From assembly GCA_024762795.1 (NCBI GenBank), contig JANTGS010000013.1, positions 1 through 46,237 on the forward strand: DNA of 46,237 bases, read 5' to 3'. This document shows, piece after piece, positions 16,846 to 25,120 of the stretch (position 1 is its first letter; every line of letters begins with the position of its first letter). This DNA is from Flavobacteriaceae bacterium (GTDB lineage Bacteria > Bacteroidota > Bacteroidia > Flavobacteriales > Flavobacteriaceae). A model generated the notes under the pieces. The model was not told where the DNA came from, ran no database searches, and saw only the letters and a program-made list of their open reading frames with translations. Made by a program: the position numbers and the translations under genes.

Positions 16846-17541
16846 ATGGCAAACAAAAGAATTTTACTGGTTGAGGACGATCCTAATTTTGGTACAGTTC
16901 TAAAAGATTATTTAGAAATGAACGATTACGATGTTACCCATGCCGAAGATGGCTTGGAAGGTTTGATTGCATTTAAAAATGACGAATACGATATTTGTAT
17001 TCTCGATGTGATGATGCCTAAAAAAGATGGTTTTACACTGGCAAAGGAAATTCGTTCGGTAAATACCGATATTCCAATTATTTTCTTAACCGCGAAAACG
17101 ATGAAAGAAGATGTGGTTATGGGCTATCAGGTAGGGGCTGATGATTATCTGAACAAACCTTTTGACAGTGAAGTTTTGTTGTTTAAGATCAAGGCGATCA
17201 TTCAGAGAAAAGAAGGGAACGCTACTGCTGATGATGAAAGATTTGAGTTTGAGATCGGTGATTTTAAATTCGATTCTAAATTACGTCAGTTATCCTATAA
17301 AGATGAAGAAGCAAGAAAGTTATCTCCTAAAGAGAACAAGTTGTTAAAACTGCTGGCTCTATATAAAAACGATCTGCTTCCGAGGGAACTCGCTTTGACC
17401 AAGATCTGGAGAGATGATAATTATTTCACATCGAGAAGTATGGATGTATATATTGCCAAACTGAGAAAATATTTAAAACCCGATGAAAAAGTGGAGATTG
17501 TAAATATCCACGGAGAAGGATTCAGGTTGGTAGATGAGTAA
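16846..17541 (+). CDS. OmpR-type response regulator (RprY-like)
   Basis: A 231-residue transcription regulator. The receiver domain has the acidic pocket E10-D11-D12, phospho-acceptor D54 (CILDVMMP), T82 and K104. A winged-helix DNA-binding domain follows (about 130-231), ending in VEIVNIHGEGFRLV, typical of the OmpR/PhoB class. It is the cognate partner of the upstream kinase, and both are likely transcribed from the palindrome-bearing promoter. Target genes are not evident from the window. Confidence 0.93.
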   Translation: MANKRILLVEDDPNFGTVLKDYLEMNDYDVTHAEDGLEGLIAFKNDEYDICILDVMMPKKDGFTLAKEIRSVNTDIPIIFLTAKTMKEDVVMGYQVGADDYLNKPFDSEVLLFKIKAIIQRKEGNATADDERFEFEIGDFKFDSKLRQLSYKDEEARKLSPKENKLLKLLALYKNDLLPRELALTKIWRDDNYFTSRSMDVYIAKLRKYLKPDEKVEIVNIHGEGFRLVDE

Positions 17542-17555
17542 AAACTGTTTTATAA

Positions 17556-18173
17556 ATGTCTCAACTGATAAAAATATACAATGATAACCCCAATCCTAAA
17601 GCAATAGAGAAAGTAGTTGATGTATTGCGTAAGGGTGGGGTGATCATTTATCCTACTGATACTGTTTACGGTTTGGGTTGCGATATTAAAAATACTGCAG
17701 CTCTTGAAAAGGTTGCAAGACTCAGAGGGGTAAAGCTTGAAAAGGCCAATTTTTCATTTATCTTTTACGATCTGAGTAATCTGTCAGATTATATTCGTCA
17801 GATAGAAACTTATATTTACAAAATATTAAAAAAGTCCCTACCGGGGCCCTATACTTTTATCCTCAAAGGAAATAACAAACTGCCAAAAGCCTTTAAGAAG
17901 AGAAAAACAATCGGGATCAGGATTCCCGATAACAATATTGTGCGTGATATTGTAAAAGCATTAGGAAACCCGATCATTTCTACTTCTATTTACGATGAGG
18001 ATGAGGTGATAGAATATACTACAGATCCGGAACTGATCTACGAAAAATGGCAAAAGAAAGTAGATCTGGTCATCGATGGTGGCTATGGTGGCAACCAACC
18101 ATCAACCATTGTAGACCTTACAGGAGATGAAATAGAAATTGTAAGAGAAGGGAAAGGTCCGATAGATTTTTAG
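17556..18173 (+). CDS. Sua5/YciO/YrdC family protein, YciO subgroup
   Basis: A 205-residue YrdC-fold protein. Annotation pipelines would call it L-threonylcarbamoyladenylate synthase (TsaC), the first enzyme of tRNA t6A synthesis. The sequence follows E. coli YciO more closely: GGVIIYPTDTVYGLGCDI, LPGPYTFILKG, KRKTIGIRIPDN, VDLVIDGGYGG and PSTIVDLT. The KRRP-type and SAN motifs of TsaC are replaced by VKLEKANFSF and STSIYDED. RNA or nucleotide binding is likely, but true t6A activity is uncertain. It begins 14 bases after the response regulator and ends three bases from a convergent gene. Confidence 0.82.
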   Translation: MSQLIKIYNDNPNPKAIEKVVDVLRKGGVIIYPTDTVYGLGCDIKNTAALEKVARLRGVKLEKANFSFIFYDLSNLSDYIRQIETYIYKILKKSLPGPYTFILKGNNKLPKAFKKRKTIGIRIPDNNIVRDIVKALGNPIISTSIYDEDEVIEYTTDPELIYEKWQKKVDLVIDGGYGGNQPSTIVDLTGDEIEIVREGKGPIDF

Positions 18174-18176
18174 TGT

Positions 18177-18791
18177 CTATTCCGTTTTTTCCAGTTCTCT
18201 GTAATTAAGCTTTAATTTCCTCAGTAAGAATCCGTAGATCAAGCGGTAAACCAACCAGAAGAGGAACAGTACAAAACCAAACATCAACAAGGCCATTACC
18301 CAGATCAAGGTCATGTTTGTATTCTCAGGGAGTTGCTCCAGAAATATTTCTGATTGAAAGACCTTGTAAAAGATATGAACACCTATAACTCCGGCAATAG
18401 CAATATTGTAATAAATATAATATTTTACTGTTTTACGGGTACGAAGAATGTTTTCCATAAGCTCTTTAACACTTTGTTCAGCAGAGATTCTCCTGTAATT
18501 GGTGTAGAATATGTAAATGAAGAAAAGAATAATTATAAAATGGATTACAAAATAGACTCCCATTATTCCGGTAAGTTCATATTTATTGTAAAAATCTACA
18601 GTTCCCTGGTAATCGAAAAATAGTAAAAATATATTTGGAAGAATGAATTCGAGGATACTGATGATCAATATCCATTTAACAGCTGATGAAGATTTCAGAT
18701 GCATCATCTCAAAGATCTCTTGTTTTGAGAAATTATATTTGCAATCTTCCTGCTTTTTCCAAACATCCTTTATGTTTTCTAATGTTGGCAT
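18177..18791 (-). CDS. Four-helix membrane protein paired with a sigma factor
   Basis: A 204-residue protein with a cytoplasmic N-terminus of about 38 residues (MPTLENIKDVWKKQED...) and about four membrane helices (near 39-60, 78-100, 123-145, 162-187). It lies four bases downstream of the sigma-factor gene and must be cotranscribed with it. A short N-terminus plus membrane helices would suit an anti-sigma role, but no known anti-sigma motif is visible. I do not recognise a named family; similar genes accompany sigma factors in other flavobacteria. Confidence 0.65.
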   Translation of the reverse strand: MPTLENIKDVWKKQEDCKYNFSKQEIFEMMHLKSSSAVKWILIISILEFILPNIFLLFFDYQGTVDFYNKYELTGIMGVYFVIHFIIILFFIYIFYTNYRRISAEQSVKELMENILRTRKTVKYYIYYNIAIAGVIGVHIFYKVFQSEIFLEQLPENTNMTLIWVMALLMFGFVLFLFWLVYRLIYGFLLRKLKLNYRELEKTE

Positions 18792-18795
18792 AAAG

Positions 18796-19290
18796 TTATG
18801 GATTTAGTATTTTTTTTAATTTTATTTTTGTTCGATTCATTTTTACTCTGGCATTTATTTCACTGATACCCAGTGTTTTTGATATCTCTTTATAGCTTTT
18901 ATCCTCCAGATACAATAAAGCTAAAGCCTTTTCTATGTCGTTCAGTTTATGAATTGCTTTGTAAAGCATATCGATCTGTTTGTCCTTTTCGTCATTATAA
19001 TCCTGATATTCCAGTTCTTTTAAATTGTCGTATATCGGACCAGTATCTACATTCTTTTTAGACTTACGGTAAAGGGATATCGCTGTATTGAATGCCACGC
19101 GATACATCCAGGTACTGAATTTTGATTCACCTCTGAATTTGGGGTAAGCTTTCCATAGCTGTATGGTAATTTCCTGAAACAGATCCTTATGAGCAGCTTC
19201 ATTAATCGTGTAGGTTCTGCAAACCTTATGAATAATATTCTGGTGCTTTTCTAAGTCTGAAACAAATTTCTTTTCTAGATCTTTGGTCAC
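18796..19290 (-). CDS. ECF-type RNA polymerase sigma factor
   Basis: Sigma-70 family factor. Region 2 is visible in DLFQEITIQLWKAYPKFRG and FSTWMYRVAFNTAISLYRK; region 4 in EKALALLYLEDKSYKEISKT and LGISEINARVKMNRTKIKLK. I choose the GTG at 19290 (164 residues), because the frame extends upstream to an ATG at 19365 only through a hydrophobic stretch foreign to the family. It directs transcription of unknown genes and is followed four bases later by a membrane protein that may control it. Confidence 0.87.
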   Translation of the reverse strand: MTKDLEKKFVSDLEKHQNIIHKVCRTYTINEAAHKDLFQEITIQLWKAYPKFRGESKFSTWMYRVAFNTAISLYRKSKKNVDTGPIYDNLKELEYQDYNDEKDKQIDMLYKAIHKLNDIEKALALLYLEDKSYKEISKTLGISEINARVKMNRTKIKLKKILNP

Positions 19291-19496
19291 CCCTTTGGTT
19301 GATTTATTAATAAGTAGTAAAAATAGTCTATTCGTTACAAAATTTAAAAAATAAAGCCGGTACATTGGAAAAAGTATATTAAAAATTCATTTCATCCTCT
19401 AAAAATGACAGTTCGGTAGTTATATTTTCTCAAAACTCTCTTCCTGATCGATCTTTGCTGTATAAAATCAAGTTTAACCTTTAAAACAATTAAGTT

Positions 19497-19940
19497 ATGT
19501 TAAAAGTAATTACAGTAATTTTGATGTATTTGATCACCTTTGTGAGTTTTGCCCAGGGAGCTAAAAAGGATGTTAAGACAGGCAACCGCAGTGTTACAGC
19601 TATTGTAAAAAAAGTAAGTAATGATAAAGGCAGCGTAAGGTTTGCCATTTATGATTCTGAAAAGAATTTTTTGCAAAGAAAATTTGTTGCCACTAAAGTA
19701 TCTGAAATAAAGAATGGTGTGGCACAAGTAATCTTTTCAGGACTTCCGCCGGCTAACTATGCCATTATTTGTTATCATGATGAGAATGAAAATAAAATGC
19801 TCGATTTTCAGGGAAACGGTATGCCAACCGAGGATTATGGGGCTACAAATAACGTTTTTAACTACGGTCCCCCTCAATTTAAGGATGCTAAATTTGAATT
19901 GAAAGATAAAGACCTTACATTTGAGATAAAATTTATGTAA
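19497..19940 (+). CDS. DUF2141 domain secreted protein
   Basis: A 147-residue protein with a signal peptide (cleavage near FVSFAQG, residues 16-22). Its DUF2141 domain is marked by GSVRFAIYDSEKNFL, LPPANYAIICYHDENENKMLD and GNGMPTEDYGATNN. The DENEN..LD stretch could bind a divalent metal. It is exported to the periplasm or beyond. Function is unknown. The gene lies 34 bases before a histidine kinase on the same strand, so it may be the first gene of that operon or an associated sensed component. Confidence 0.82.
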   Translation: MLKVITVILMYLITFVSFAQGAKKDVKTGNRSVTAIVKKVSNDKGSVRFAIYDSEKNFLQRKFVATKVSEIKNGVAQVIFSGLPPANYAIICYHDENENKMLDFQGNGMPTEDYGATNNVFNYGPPQFKDAKFELKDKDLTFEIKFM

Positions 19941-19974
19941 ATTATTATACTAACTGAATTTAAAAGCAGAAAAA

Positions 19975-21309
19975 ATGTACGATTGGAGAAAATTAGCTAA
20001 AGTATCCTTCATTACCGGCATCATAGTGTTTGTTTTGGGTACCTTCTTCTTTTCTTCGGATGGTTTTCAAAAACCCGCAGAGGAATTGTTAATCTCTTTT
20101 GCGATCTATCAGTTGTATGCTTTTGTGCTCGGTTTTGCAAATTCTTATTATTTTCACATAATCAGTATCAGGATTCCCTGGGAAAAGAATTTTATAAAAG
20201 CCATAGTTTATGGATTTTCAGGCTCATTGATCTTAACAACGCTGGCATTAATCCTGTTAAGATTTATAGCAATGGTAGTATTCTTTGGCCATGATCCCGA
20301 GACCTTCCTGCAGCATTCAAAAATGTATTTTATTTTTGGAATTTCCGTTACGGCCATTATCAGTCTGATCTTTTATATTTTTTATTTCTACAAAGCAGTT
20401 ACCGAAAAAAAGATCACTGAATCGGAAGTGGTGGCCAAGACAGAAACCGCTAAATACGAATCATTAAAAAGCCAGCTGGATCCCCACTTTTTGTTTAACA
20501 GCCTGAATGTTTTAACCTCGCTGATAGGGGAGAACCCGGATTTGGCAGAAAAGTTTACAACTAAATTATCAAAGGTTTACCGTTATGTACTTGAGCAAAA
20601 AAATAAGGATCTAATCACCCTTGACGAAGAGCTGAAGTTTGCCAAAACGTATATGGAACTTTTGAAAATGCGTTTTGAAGATGCCGTACAATTCGACTTG
20701 CCGGAAAGTTCAAGTAATCCTGAGTTTAAGATCGTACCCTTATCCTTACAGATCTTACTTGAAAATGCAGTGAAACATAATATAATCAGCCATGATAAAC
20801 CATTAAAGATCAGAATTTATGAATCCGGTGGAATTCTGGTGATCGAAAATAAGATCAATAAAAAAAACACATTGAATAAGAGTACCAAAGTAGGCTTGCA
20901 AAATATTAAAGATCGATATGGCCTGATCACCAGGAGACCGGTTTTGATCAGTGATGAAAACGATGTGTTTAAAGTTAGCCTTCCGTTATTAACCCAAAAA
21001 ATAAAAGATATGAATACCGACAGAATAGATGAAAGTAAATATGTACAAGCACGAAAAAAAGTAGATGCTCTTAAAGAATTTTACGGGAGTTTGATCTCCT
21101 ATGTTGTAATAATCCCGTTTTTATATTTTATATGGTATAAATTCACACCGGGAGTAATTCAGTGGTTCTGGTTTCCAGCTTTAGGCTGGGGAATAGGACT
21201 TTTATTTCAGGGTTTAAAGGTCTATGGAAATCCTTTTCTTGGAGAAGACTGGGAGGAAAGAAAGATCAGAGAGTTTATGAACAAAGATGAAAAACAATAC
21301 TGGAAATAA
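19975..21309 (+). CDS. LytS-type histidine kinase with C-terminal 2TM domain
   Basis: A 444-residue membrane kinase. About four helices (near 9-27, 38-60, 75-102, 117-140) precede the His_kinase domain, with phospho-acceptor H171 in KSQLDPHFLFNSLNVLTSLI. The N-box ILLENAVKHNII and GLQNIKDRY follow. After the ATPase part, residues of about 355-444 form a 2TM domain ending in DWEERKIREFMNKDEKQYWK. That tail is homologous to the whole of the next gene, which it overlaps by one base (TAATG). The LytTR regulator downstream is the likely partner. Confidence 0.9.
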   Translation: MYDWRKLAKVSFITGIIVFVLGTFFFSSDGFQKPAEELLISFAIYQLYAFVLGFANSYYFHIISIRIPWEKNFIKAIVYGFSGSLILTTLALILLRFIAMVVFFGHDPETFLQHSKMYFIFGISVTAIISLIFYIFYFYKAVTEKKITESEVVAKTETAKYESLKSQLDPHFLFNSLNVLTSLIGENPDLAEKFTTKLSKVYRYVLEQKNKDLITLDEELKFAKTYMELLKMRFEDAVQFDLPESSSNPEFKIVPLSLQILLENAVKHNIISHDKPLKIRIYESGGILVIENKINKKNTLNKSTKVGLQNIKDRYGLITRRPVLISDENDVFKVSLPLLTQKIKDMNTDRIDESKYVQARKKVDALKEFYGSLISYVVIIPFLYFIWYKFTPGVIQWFWFPALGWGIGLLFQGLKVYGNPFLGEDWEERKIREFMNKDEKQYWK

Positions 21310-21632
21310 TGGAAAAGTTAGAAAATAAAGAAGATTATAAAAAATACGATGATTATTTACGTGCCAAAAAACATGTAAAAGAGGTAAAAGGTTTTTATAT
21401 TCATCTGGCAGTTTATGTGTTGGTCAATATTTTTATTACCTTTAATAGTATAAGATACATACATTTTGAAGAGATTAATTTCTGGATGTTTTCTCCGGCG
21501 TTTTTCTGGGGAATAGGCTTGTTTTTTCATGCTTATGGTGTGTTTGGAAAGCACCTTTTATTTAACAAAGAATGGGAAGAGCGGAAGATCAGGGAATTTA
21601 TGGAAAAAGATAACAAAGATCTCTGGAAATAA
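21309..21632 (+). CDS. 2TM domain protein
   Basis: A 107-residue two-helix membrane protein (helices about 31-52 and 62-82). It has flanking RAKKHVKEVKGFYIHLAVYV and the C-terminal signature EWEERKIREFMEKDNKDLWK. It matches the C-terminal domain of the kinase encoded just upstream and is translationally coupled to it. It probably assembles with the kinase in the membrane as a hetero-oligomer or modulator, but no member of this family has a function I can state with certainty. Confidence 0.85.
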   Translation: MEKLENKEDYKKYDDYLRAKKHVKEVKGFYIHLAVYVLVNIFITFNSIRYIHFEEINFWMFSPAFFWGIGLFFHAYGVFGKHLLFNKEWEERKIREFMEKDNKDLWK

Positions 21633-21742
21633 ATACCGGATCAGGGAATCGTTTAAAAAGATCATGGGACAGAGAAGTTGTTCCACCTGTTTTAAGACTT
21701 TGAAATTGCCGGAAATTCATTAAATTGTAGAATATCAAAAAG

Positions 21743-22498
21743 ATGAAAGTAATAATTATTGAAGACGAAAAACCTGCTGCGCGACGGTTGGCCCGTATGT
21801 TAAAGGAACTGGGTATTGAGGCCGAAACCCTTTTACATTCCGTTAAGGATTCAATACAATGGTTTCTTAAAAACTCTCATCCTGATCTGATCCTGCTTGA
21901 TATACAACTTTCCGATGGTTTGTCCTTTGAGATCTTTGAAGAGATCGAGGTAAAAAGTGCAATCATCTTTACAACAGCTTATGATGAATATGCCCTAAAA
22001 GCCTTTAAGCTGAACAGTATTGACTATTTGCTAAAACCGATTGATATCGACGAACTGAAAGTCGCCATTAATAAGTTTAAAGCCAACAGGATTAATACAG
22101 GAAAACAAAGTTTTGATCTGGATCAGATCAGAAAACTGTTGGTTAATCCGCTTGAAAAAAACTATAAAAAACGATTTACAATAAAACTGGGGCAGCATTT
22201 AAAGATGATCCCGGTAGAAGAAGTGGTTTGTTTTTATAGTGAGAATAAAGGCACCTATATTCATACTGCCGGGAACAGGGATGTTTTGCTGGATTGTTCC
22301 CTGGAACAGCTGGAAGAACAGGTTGATCCAGCTAAATTCTTTAGGATCAGTAGAAAATATTTTATAAATATTGATTATATAAAAGATATCATTGCCTTTA
22401 CCAACAGCCGTTTACAGTTAAAGCTCAGTCATTTTGAAGCTGATGATATTGTGGTGAGCAGAGAAAAGGTCAGATCTTTTAGAACCTGGCTGGAATAG
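21743..22498 (+). CDS. LytTR-type response regulator
   Basis: A 251-residue regulator. The receiver domain has the acidic residues E7-D8-E9 and phospho-acceptor D53 (LLDIQLSDG). The LytTR DNA-binding domain covers about 145-250 and is recognised from KRFTIKLGQHLKMIPVEEVV, FYSENKGTYIHT and FFRISRKYFINIDYI. It is the third part of the kinase/2TM/regulator set, 110 bases after the 2TM gene. That gap contains no other gene. The target promoters are unknown. Confidence 0.93.
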   Translation: MKVIIIEDEKPAARRLARMLKELGIEAETLLHSVKDSIQWFLKNSHPDLILLDIQLSDGLSFEIFEEIEVKSAIIFTTAYDEYALKAFKLNSIDYLLKPIDIDELKVAINKFKANRINTGKQSFDLDQIRKLLVNPLEKNYKKRFTIKLGQHLKMIPVEEVVCFYSENKGTYIHTAGNRDVLLDCSLEQLEEQVDPAKFFRISRKYFINIDYIKDIIAFTNSRLQLKLSHFEADDIVVSREKVRSFRTWLE

Positions 22499-22521
22499 GT
22501 TTAAAAAATTTAAAATTTAAG

Positions 22522-22540
22522 ATTTAAAATTCAAGATTTG
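22522..22540. repeat. AT-rich direct repeat, copy A
   Basis: The string aaaattcaagatttg (22526-22540) recurs exactly and in the same orientation at 24304-24318. The two copies lie on either side of the T9SS cargo gene. Upstream bases in both copies are variants of aaatttaaaatt. Confidence 0.5.
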
Positions 22541-22632
22541 ATGTAGTTGGGTAATTAAATTCCCAAGAAAGTTTAGATCTTTATACCGAGGTTAAATCTT
22601 GTATTTTGAATGAATAATTCGTGTATCCCGTA

Positions 22633-24072
22633 TTATTCTTTGATCAACTTTCTGGCTGTAGAGCCTTTATCAGAAAAAATCTTGATCATATAAATACCCC
22701 TGCTCAGACCGGCAAGATCTATGTTTCCGGCAGGATCATTCACCTCTTTTAACTTTTGACCTAAAAGAGAAAATATAGTTACCTTTTCAATAGGTGCCTC
22801 ACTGTCAATCCTTAACTCGCTTCCCAGCGGAACCGGATTTGGATAGATCTTTAGGCCCGGAATATCAAAACGATCTGCTGAAAGTTTAGTCTGTTTAGAA
22901 TAATAAAATAACTGATCCATGGTTATCTCCCATTTGTCTTTATTTTCCTGCCAATTATAAGCTTTCCTTTCTGTCAACATATTACTGGATAAATCACCTA
23001 AATCTTGTATTAAGACAGGAAATAAGATTTCTGAAGATGAATACGTTTTATCATAGGTATAAGTGTTTTTCAAATTCTTCTTCCAGACCTTGCCTGCATC
23101 GTCCCATTGGTAATCGATCCCCTCTGACAAATTATTATCTGCGTCATAAACATACGTATCTTTTGATATAGAACGCCAATTGTTTATGAAAGTGTCCCAG
23201 TCAGAATAAATATCTGATAAGATATAGCCTGCCGCGTCAAAAGTATATTCATCTTTCCAGTCTTTTTCCCAGCTATTTTGATTCCAATTAAAGGCTACAC
23301 TATGCATAGGATATCCGGAAGTATCATATGTGCTTTCTACTTTTAAGCCATTGATCCATTTCGACTGCACGACATCCCAGTGATAAGTTAAATAAGTAAT
23401 CTCATTCCCATTCAAATCATAAGTGTATTCATACTTAGACTGAGGAATCCATTTACCCGAAACAACATCCCAGTTAGAACTTATTTCTTTAATAGTAAAC
23501 CCATGGGTATTGTAAGTAGTTTCATATTTTGAATCATTGATCCATTTAGACGAAAACTGATCATAATTGGAAATAATCTCTTGTGTTAAATATCCATTAG
23601 TGTCATAGGATTTTTCTGATTTCCAGGTATACAACCATTGTGACATCGAATCATCCCAGTAAAAACTTACATCTTCAGATAAATAACCCCCGGCGTTATA
23701 TGTATACTCGTCTTTCGAAACCGGATTACCATTAGCGCTGTTAATGTATTTCGTATTTTTCCCGTCAGCATCATAAATAAAAATGTTTTTTGAAGGTAGA
23801 TCCACCCCTCCTGCAAAGACGTTAATCTTTATACTATCTAATCTATGTGTATAAGCATGTGAAGATTTTTGATGGAGGTAAAGTGAATTTTTCTGTTTTT
23901 GTTTTAGAAGGAATTTAGGAAAAATATTCTTGTAATTCTGTAATTGATCGAAAGCCTGTTTTTCAGATCGGTTTTCTAACGATCTGTAATGATCCAAATG
24001 AGAAGTTCTTTGTCCGTAAGTAAAAGTGCCCGTAAAGATCATCAGTACCCAAAGTGTAATTGCTCTCTTCAT
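22633..24072 (-). CDS. Repeat-containing T9SS cargo protein
   Basis: A secreted protein of 479 residues, started at the ATG at 24072 because it begins a proper signal peptide (MKRAITLWVLMIFTGTFTYG). Between about residues 125 and 342 it has seven tandem 31-residue repeats. Each starts with Y-D/N-x-x-G-Y and contains a later W-D and K-W pair (for example YDTNGYLTQEI and SSKWINDSKYETT). The last 75 residues are a type A sorting domain with LKIYPNPVPLGSELRI and RGIYMIKIFSDKG. The protein should cross the outer membrane by type IX secretion. The role of the repeats is unknown; adhesion or ligand binding is possible. Confidence 0.88.
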   Translation of the reverse strand: MKRAITLWVLMIFTGTFTYGQRTSHLDHYRSLENRSEKQAFDQLQNYKNIFPKFLLKQKQKNSLYLHQKSSHAYTHRLDSIKINVFAGGVDLPSKNIFIYDADGKNTKYINSANGNPVSKDEYTYNAGGYLSEDVSFYWDDSMSQWLYTWKSEKSYDTNGYLTQEIISNYDQFSSKWINDSKYETTYNTHGFTIKEISSNWDVVSGKWIPQSKYEYTYDLNGNEITYLTYHWDVVQSKWINGLKVESTYDTSGYPMHSVAFNWNQNSWEKDWKDEYTFDAAGYILSDIYSDWDTFINNWRSISKDTYVYDADNNLSEGIDYQWDDAGKVWKKNLKNTYTYDKTYSSSEILFPVLIQDLGDLSSNMLTERKAYNWQENKDKWEITMDQLFYYSKQTKLSADRFDIPGLKIYPNPVPLGSELRIDSEAPIEKVTIFSLLGQKLKEVNDPAGNIDLAGLSRGIYMIKIFSDKGSTARKLIKE

Positions 24073-24580
24073 AATATCTTGTTTTTTGATTCCTACCTGT
24101 ATTAACTTGAAATCTGATTCTTTAAAGGTTATGCTAAAAAAAATCACATGCAATGATGCGTATCAACTAATAAATTGATATTGATCAATATGTGTATAAG
24201 GGGGATTCTTATTTTTCCTTTTTTAAAGTGAATTTAAACTCATAATGCACCTTGAGAAATCATTGTGTGCTTTGTGGTTAAATTTGGGGAAAATTTAAAA
24301 TTCAAAATTCAAGATTTGGCATGAGGTTGAGCGATCATATTTCAATAATTTTCGATTATTAAAGTGAAAAGAATACTTTGCTGTGAGAAGATATGAAGAA
24401 AGGGGTTTAAGAAAAAATTGATCAATAAAAAACAAGATTCCCGTTTTTGCGGGAATGACATTTTTATTGATAAGCTCTTTGGAGGCCTGTTATTTTTTGA
24501 ACACGTTGTCATCCTCGTGAAAACGGGGATCTGATGATTTGGAAATTGGTAATTGATATTAAACCGGATGGTATAGATCT
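24073..24580. repeat. Gene-free region with REP-like inverted repeats
   Basis: About 500 bases without a gene. It holds copy B of the AT-rich direct repeat (24304-24318). It also holds two hairpin-forming units in opposite orientation: gattcccgtttttgcgggaatgac-type at 24436-24460, and its diverged reverse complement tgtcatcctcgtgaaaacgg at 24507-24532. The two units match at about 20 of 25 positions. This unit closely resembles the gattcccgc...gcgggaatgaca element common between flavobacterial genes. Confidence 0.6.
24436..24532. repeat. Pair of inverted REP-like hairpin units
   Basis: Unit one (24436-24460) is itself a hairpin, attcccg/cgggaat around tttttg. Unit two (24507-24532) is its imperfect reverse complement. 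Together they can form a long cruciform. They lie downstream of rsmD and may act in transcript termination or stability. Confidence 0.55.
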
Positions 24581-25120
24581 TTACTTTTCAAAAAAGCTAA
24601 AGACATTACTGCCGTATTTTCTTGAATTTACAAAACTCTTATGATGGGAGAGATCAGTAAATTTTGAGTGCTCCATAATAAGCATCCCGTCATCGTTAAG
24701 CAGATCTCTTTCAAATACCAGTTCAACAATCTTATAAAATCTATCTTGTGGGAGATCATAAGGAGGATCGGCAAAGATCACATCAAATTTAGAACCGGTC
24801 TTTTCCAAAAAAGTAAAAGCATCACTTTTAAGCACTTGAATACCGGTATCGAGCTCCTTTTCGGTTCTTTCGAGAAATTTGATACAAGCCTGATTTTTAT
24901 CCACGCTGATGATGTTTTCCGTTCCGCGGGAGGCAAATTCAAAACTGATACTTCCTATTCCGGCAAAAAGATCCAGAACATTGATCTGATCAAAATAATA
25001 AGAATTGTTCAGTATATTGAACAAGGCTTCTTTCGCCATATCAGTGGTAGGCCTTACCGGCAGATTATGCGGAGCATTAATCCGTTTACTTTTATATTTT
25101 CCCGAAACAATCCTCATCAA
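24581..25120 (-). CDS. rsmD: 16S rRNA (guanine966-N2)-methyltransferase RsmD
   Basis: S-adenosylmethionine-dependent methyltransferase acting on G966 of 16S rRNA, 179 residues. The start MRIVSGKYKSKRI and VRPTTDMAKEALFNIL are diagnostic. The SAM pocket is VLDLFAGIGSISFE (48-61), and the catalytic motif DPPYD lies at 118-122. Two ATGs are adjacent, so the start could be one residue shorter. Its start overlaps the end of the DUF3822 gene by four bases, and it is the last gene of a three-gene operon. Confidence 0.93.
   Translation of the reverse strand: MMRIVSGKYKSKRINAPHNLPVRPTTDMAKEALFNILNNSYYFDQINVLDLFAGIGSISFEFASRGTENIISVDKNQACIKFLERTEKELDTGIQVLKSDAFTFLEKTGSKFDVIFADPPYDLPQDRFYKIVELVFERDLLNDDGMLIMEHSKFTDLSHHKSFVNSRKYGSNVFSFFEK

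Noticed and set aside
19291..19365. 25-codon extension of the sigma factor
   Set aside because: The extra residues are hydrophobic and unlike sigma region 1 or 2. The GTG at 19290 gives the usual length, though it is not proven.
24073..24153. 27-codon extension of the T9SS cargo protein
   Set aside because: Starting at 24072 gives a proper signal peptide directly at the N-terminus; the longer form would bury it.
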